Assembly (NCBI GenBank): GCA_030639705.1
Contig: DAOWKX010000008.1
Coordinates: 1-34,033, forward strand
Length of the DNA stretch: 34,033 nucleotides
DNA from: Candidatus Aminicenantota bacterium
Lineage (GTDB): Bacteria; Acidobacteriota; Aminicenantia; UBA2199
Reading direction: 5' to 3'
The number at the start of each line of letters is the position of its first letter. Position 1 is the stretch's first letter. The translations under genes and the position numbers were made by a program. Under the pieces are notes generated by a model. That model searched no databases, was not told the origin of the DNA, and worked only from the letters and a program-made list of their open reading frames with translations. Of the stretch, positions 32,656 to 34,033 are shown one piece after another.

Positions 32656-33636
32656 TTATGTCTCCTTTCCTGATTTGGTTTTTATATTTTTATTGGCCGC
32701 ATACATGGTTCTTTTCTTCAATTGATCATCGGCATCGGCATAGAGCGGGGTCATTCCTTTATAGAAAGCAGGCTCAGCACAACCCATACAGCCCGCACCA
32801 CAATCAATGCAGAAGTTCTGGCCATCATTCCATCGTCTTACCGGACAATCCGAATAGGTTTCCGGACCTTTACATCCTTTTTCAATCAGGCACCAATTTT
32901 TTTGCTCGGGATCATTCCAATCACTGAGGAATTTCTCCTCCTCAAAGTATGAACGCCGTCTGCAGTTGTCATGAATGACTTCACCAAAATACATTAAGGG
33001 GCGCTTGTACTCATCCAGTGGCGGTACTTTATTGGTGACCAAATAATAAACAATGGTTCCCACCAGATGATCCACATGTACCGGACAGGTAGAGAGGTTA
33101 ATGATGGGTTTGTTTTTTACAATTTCGCTGACGCCAACCGCTCCGGTGGGTCCGGCAGCCGGGATTCCGCCGAACGATGCACAGGCACCGACTGCAATAA
33201 TCGCTGCTGCACTGGCAGCTGCTTCCAGTACAATTTCTTTAAATGGGCGGTTTCCAACCATACAGAAACGGTCGTCTGCGGTGGGGATCGATCCTTCCAC
33301 CACGAGTACATAACCACCTTGTTTGACGGTGGCATGATAAACGGCTTCTGCCTGATATCCGGATGCAGCCATGATCGTTTCGTGATATCTAATTGAAAGT
33401 TTATCTAAAATAAGCGATGCGACAGGTGGATGGGGAGAACCTGGGAGTGCTATGGTACATCCTGCACAGTCTTGTCCTTCCAGCCATATGACAGGGGGTT
33501 TTTGGGAAGTTGATGCTGCCATTGTTGCTGCAAGTGTACTGGCAAATTCCAGTTTTGAAACTCCCATAACCGCAGCCATGGTACCGCAAAACTTCATGAA
33601 GTCCCGGCGTGAAATTTCACCAAAAATTGGACTCAC
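32656..33636 (-). CDS. Group 1 [NiFe] hydrogenase small subunit with Tat signal
   Basis: The 326 residues begin (GTG, ribosome site GAGGAGGT) with a twin-arginine signal, ISRRDFMKFCGTMAAVMGV. Proximal cluster ligands are Cys57, Cys60, Cys152 and Cys184; distal ones are His222, Cys225, Cys249 and Cys255. The medial motif reads CPVRRWNDGQNFCIDCGAGCMGC, with Cys264, Cys276, Cys283 and Cys286. Cys276 stands where standard enzymes have Pro and a [3Fe-4S] centre, so a third [4Fe-4S] is predicted. There is no C-terminal membrane helix, so the enzyme is a soluble periplasmic dimer. First gene of its operon, it requires a working Tat system, although tatA in this window is frameshifted. Confidence 0.95.
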   Translation of the reverse strand: MSPIFGEISRRDFMKFCGTMAAVMGVSKLEFASTLAATMAASTSQKPPVIWLEGQDCAGCTIALPGSPHPPVASLILDKLSIRYHETIMAASGYQAEAVYHATVKQGGYVLVVEGSIPTADDRFCMVGNRPFKEIVLEAAASAAAIIAVGACASFGGIPAAGPTGAVGVSEIVKNKPIINLSTCPVHVDHLVGTIVYYLVTNKVPPLDEYKRPLMYFGEVIHDNCRRRSYFEEEKFLSDWNDPEQKNWCLIEKGCKGPETYSDCPVRRWNDGQNFCIDCGAGCMGCAEPAFYKGMTPLYADADDQLKKRTMYAANKNIKTKSGKET

Positions 33637-33711
33637 TTTGACCTCCTCATTTTAGTTTATTTAAATCAGGGAAATGACATTTGAATTGTTGATATGGGAT
33701 ACACAAATGAA

Positions 33712-33740
33712 ATTATGAATAAAGGAAAATTAAAAGTCAA
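33712..33740 (-). promoter_or_regulatory. Promoter of the exported hydrogenase operon
   Basis: TTGACT (33740-33735), 17-base spacer, CATAAT (33717-33712) on the minus strand, each five of six, giving a leader of about 70 bases. The 33637-33852 gap is a divergent promoter region and contains no gene. Confidence 0.65.
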
Positions 33741-33824
33741 CCGTTTTAGTTATTTTTTTGTTAACTTTTTTTATTTTCCGCACCGGGATTCATGACTTAC
33801 CTGGTTTCATATTTCAGCTTTTTT

Positions 33825-33833
33825 TGATATAAT
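33825..33833 (+). promoter_or_regulatory. Extended -10 promoter of hypF
   Basis: The plus strand has TGATATAAT, a perfect TATAAT with the TGn extension. The -35 position (TTTCAT at 33805-33810) is poor, as is common for extended -10 promoters. The predicted start near 33840 leaves only about 13 bases before the hypF ATG. Confidence 0.55.
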
Positions 33834-33852
33834 GGGAGTCTTAAAAGTACAA

Positions 33853-34033
33853 ATGAGGATTAACCGCAGTATTGCAAAAAAAGATAAATCGGATCTGTCG
33901 GTTAGAAGGATCCGTATTTTGTTCAAGGGCATCGTTCAGGGAGTCGGATTCAGGCCCTTTATTTACCGGAGTGTCCAGAAGTTTCGCTTATCGGGATTTG
34001 TAAAAAACACTGCCCGGGGAGTGGTTGTGGAGG
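33853..34033 (+). CDS. hypF: HypF carbamoyltransferase, N-terminal acylphosphatase part, cut by window edge
   Basis: Sixty codons are visible. After a polar lead comes RILFKGIVQGVGFRPFIYR, the acylphosphatase loop with the catalytic Arg, and then LSGFVKNTARGVVVE with the catalytic Asn. In HypF this domain precedes zinc fingers and the carbamoyltransferase domain; the enzyme makes the cyanide ligands of the [NiFe] centre from carbamoyl phosphate. The visible part alone could also be a free acylphosphatase, but GFRPF and the divergent hydrogenase operon favour HypF. It has no clear ribosome site. Both hydrogenases of the window would depend on it. Confidence 0.85.
   Translation, partial: MRINRSIAKKDKSDLSVRRIRILFKGIVQGVGFRPFIYRSVQKFRLSGFVKNTARGVVVE

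Noticed and set aside
1..34033. CRISPR arrays, insertion sequences, tRNA or rRNA genes
   Set aside because: No regularly spaced repeats, transposase-like frames, cloverleaf-like segments or rRNA-like sequence were noticed on either strand.

Overview
The window looks like a chromosomal segment from a strict or near-strict anaerobe with a Gram-negative-type envelope. The signs are an Rnf complex, two unrelated [NiFe] hydrogenases, a TatA-type gene, multiheme c-type cytochromes with a System II (ResB/CcsA) maturation operon, a LolA-like secreted protein, a very large Asp-box (sortilin/VPS10-like) secreted protein, and a rubredoxin/flavodiiron oxygen-defence pair next to a PerR-like regulator. 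DNA is AT-rich by eye. The gene mix would suit an uncultured lineage such as Aminicenantes or a similar phylum, but nothing here fixes the taxonomy, so that is only a guess.

Layout. (1) 1-1386, minus: perR-like regulator, rubredoxin and a flavodiiron protein cut by the window edge, with a long palindromic operator over the regulator's promoter. (2) 1639-2076, plus: an RseC-family membrane protein. (3) 2098-2281, minus: tatA, out of frame by one base in a run of nine A. (4) 13410 down to 2388, minus: a ten-gene energy operon in the order octaheme cytochrome, rnfC, rnfD, rnfG, rnfE, rnfA, an rnfB fused to a GltD/NfnB-like flavoprotein, then a NuoG/FdhA-like, a NuoE-like and a NuoF/HydB-like subunit. 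(5) 19191 down to 13566, minus: a group 3b (sulfhydrogenase-type) hydrogenase in the order beta, gamma, delta, alpha, then its maturation protease, a sensorless histidine kinase and a single-domain response regulator. (6) 22179 down to 19433, minus: cysT-cysW-cysA without a binding protein. (7) 22413-26566, plus: tetraheme cytochrome, lipoprotein, ResB, CcsA. (8) 33636 down to 26571, minus: exported [NiFe] hydrogenase small and large subunits, maturation protease, LolA-like protein and the giant Asp-box protein. (9) 33853 to the end, plus: the start of hypF.

The part most worth attention is the Rnf operon. RnfC has lost the glycine-rich NADH/FMN motif, RnfD has lost the threonine that normally carries covalent FMN, RnfB carries a C-terminal NfnB/GltD-like module, and a NuoE/NuoF-like NADH module plus a formate-dehydrogenase-derived subunit without its catalytic Cys/Sec sit directly downstream with ATGA-type overlaps. 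Read together (inference), the nucleotide chemistry of Rnf seems to have moved from RnfC to a dedicated soluble module, while the octaheme cytochrome links the membrane part to a periplasmic electron pool fed by the exported hydrogenase. The cytosolic group 3b hydrogenase would balance NAD(P)H against H2. Cytochrome maturation, Tat export (needed by the hydrogenase small subunit) and hydrogenase maturation genes are all nearby, so most of the window serves one H2/ferredoxin/NAD(P)H/cytochrome network.
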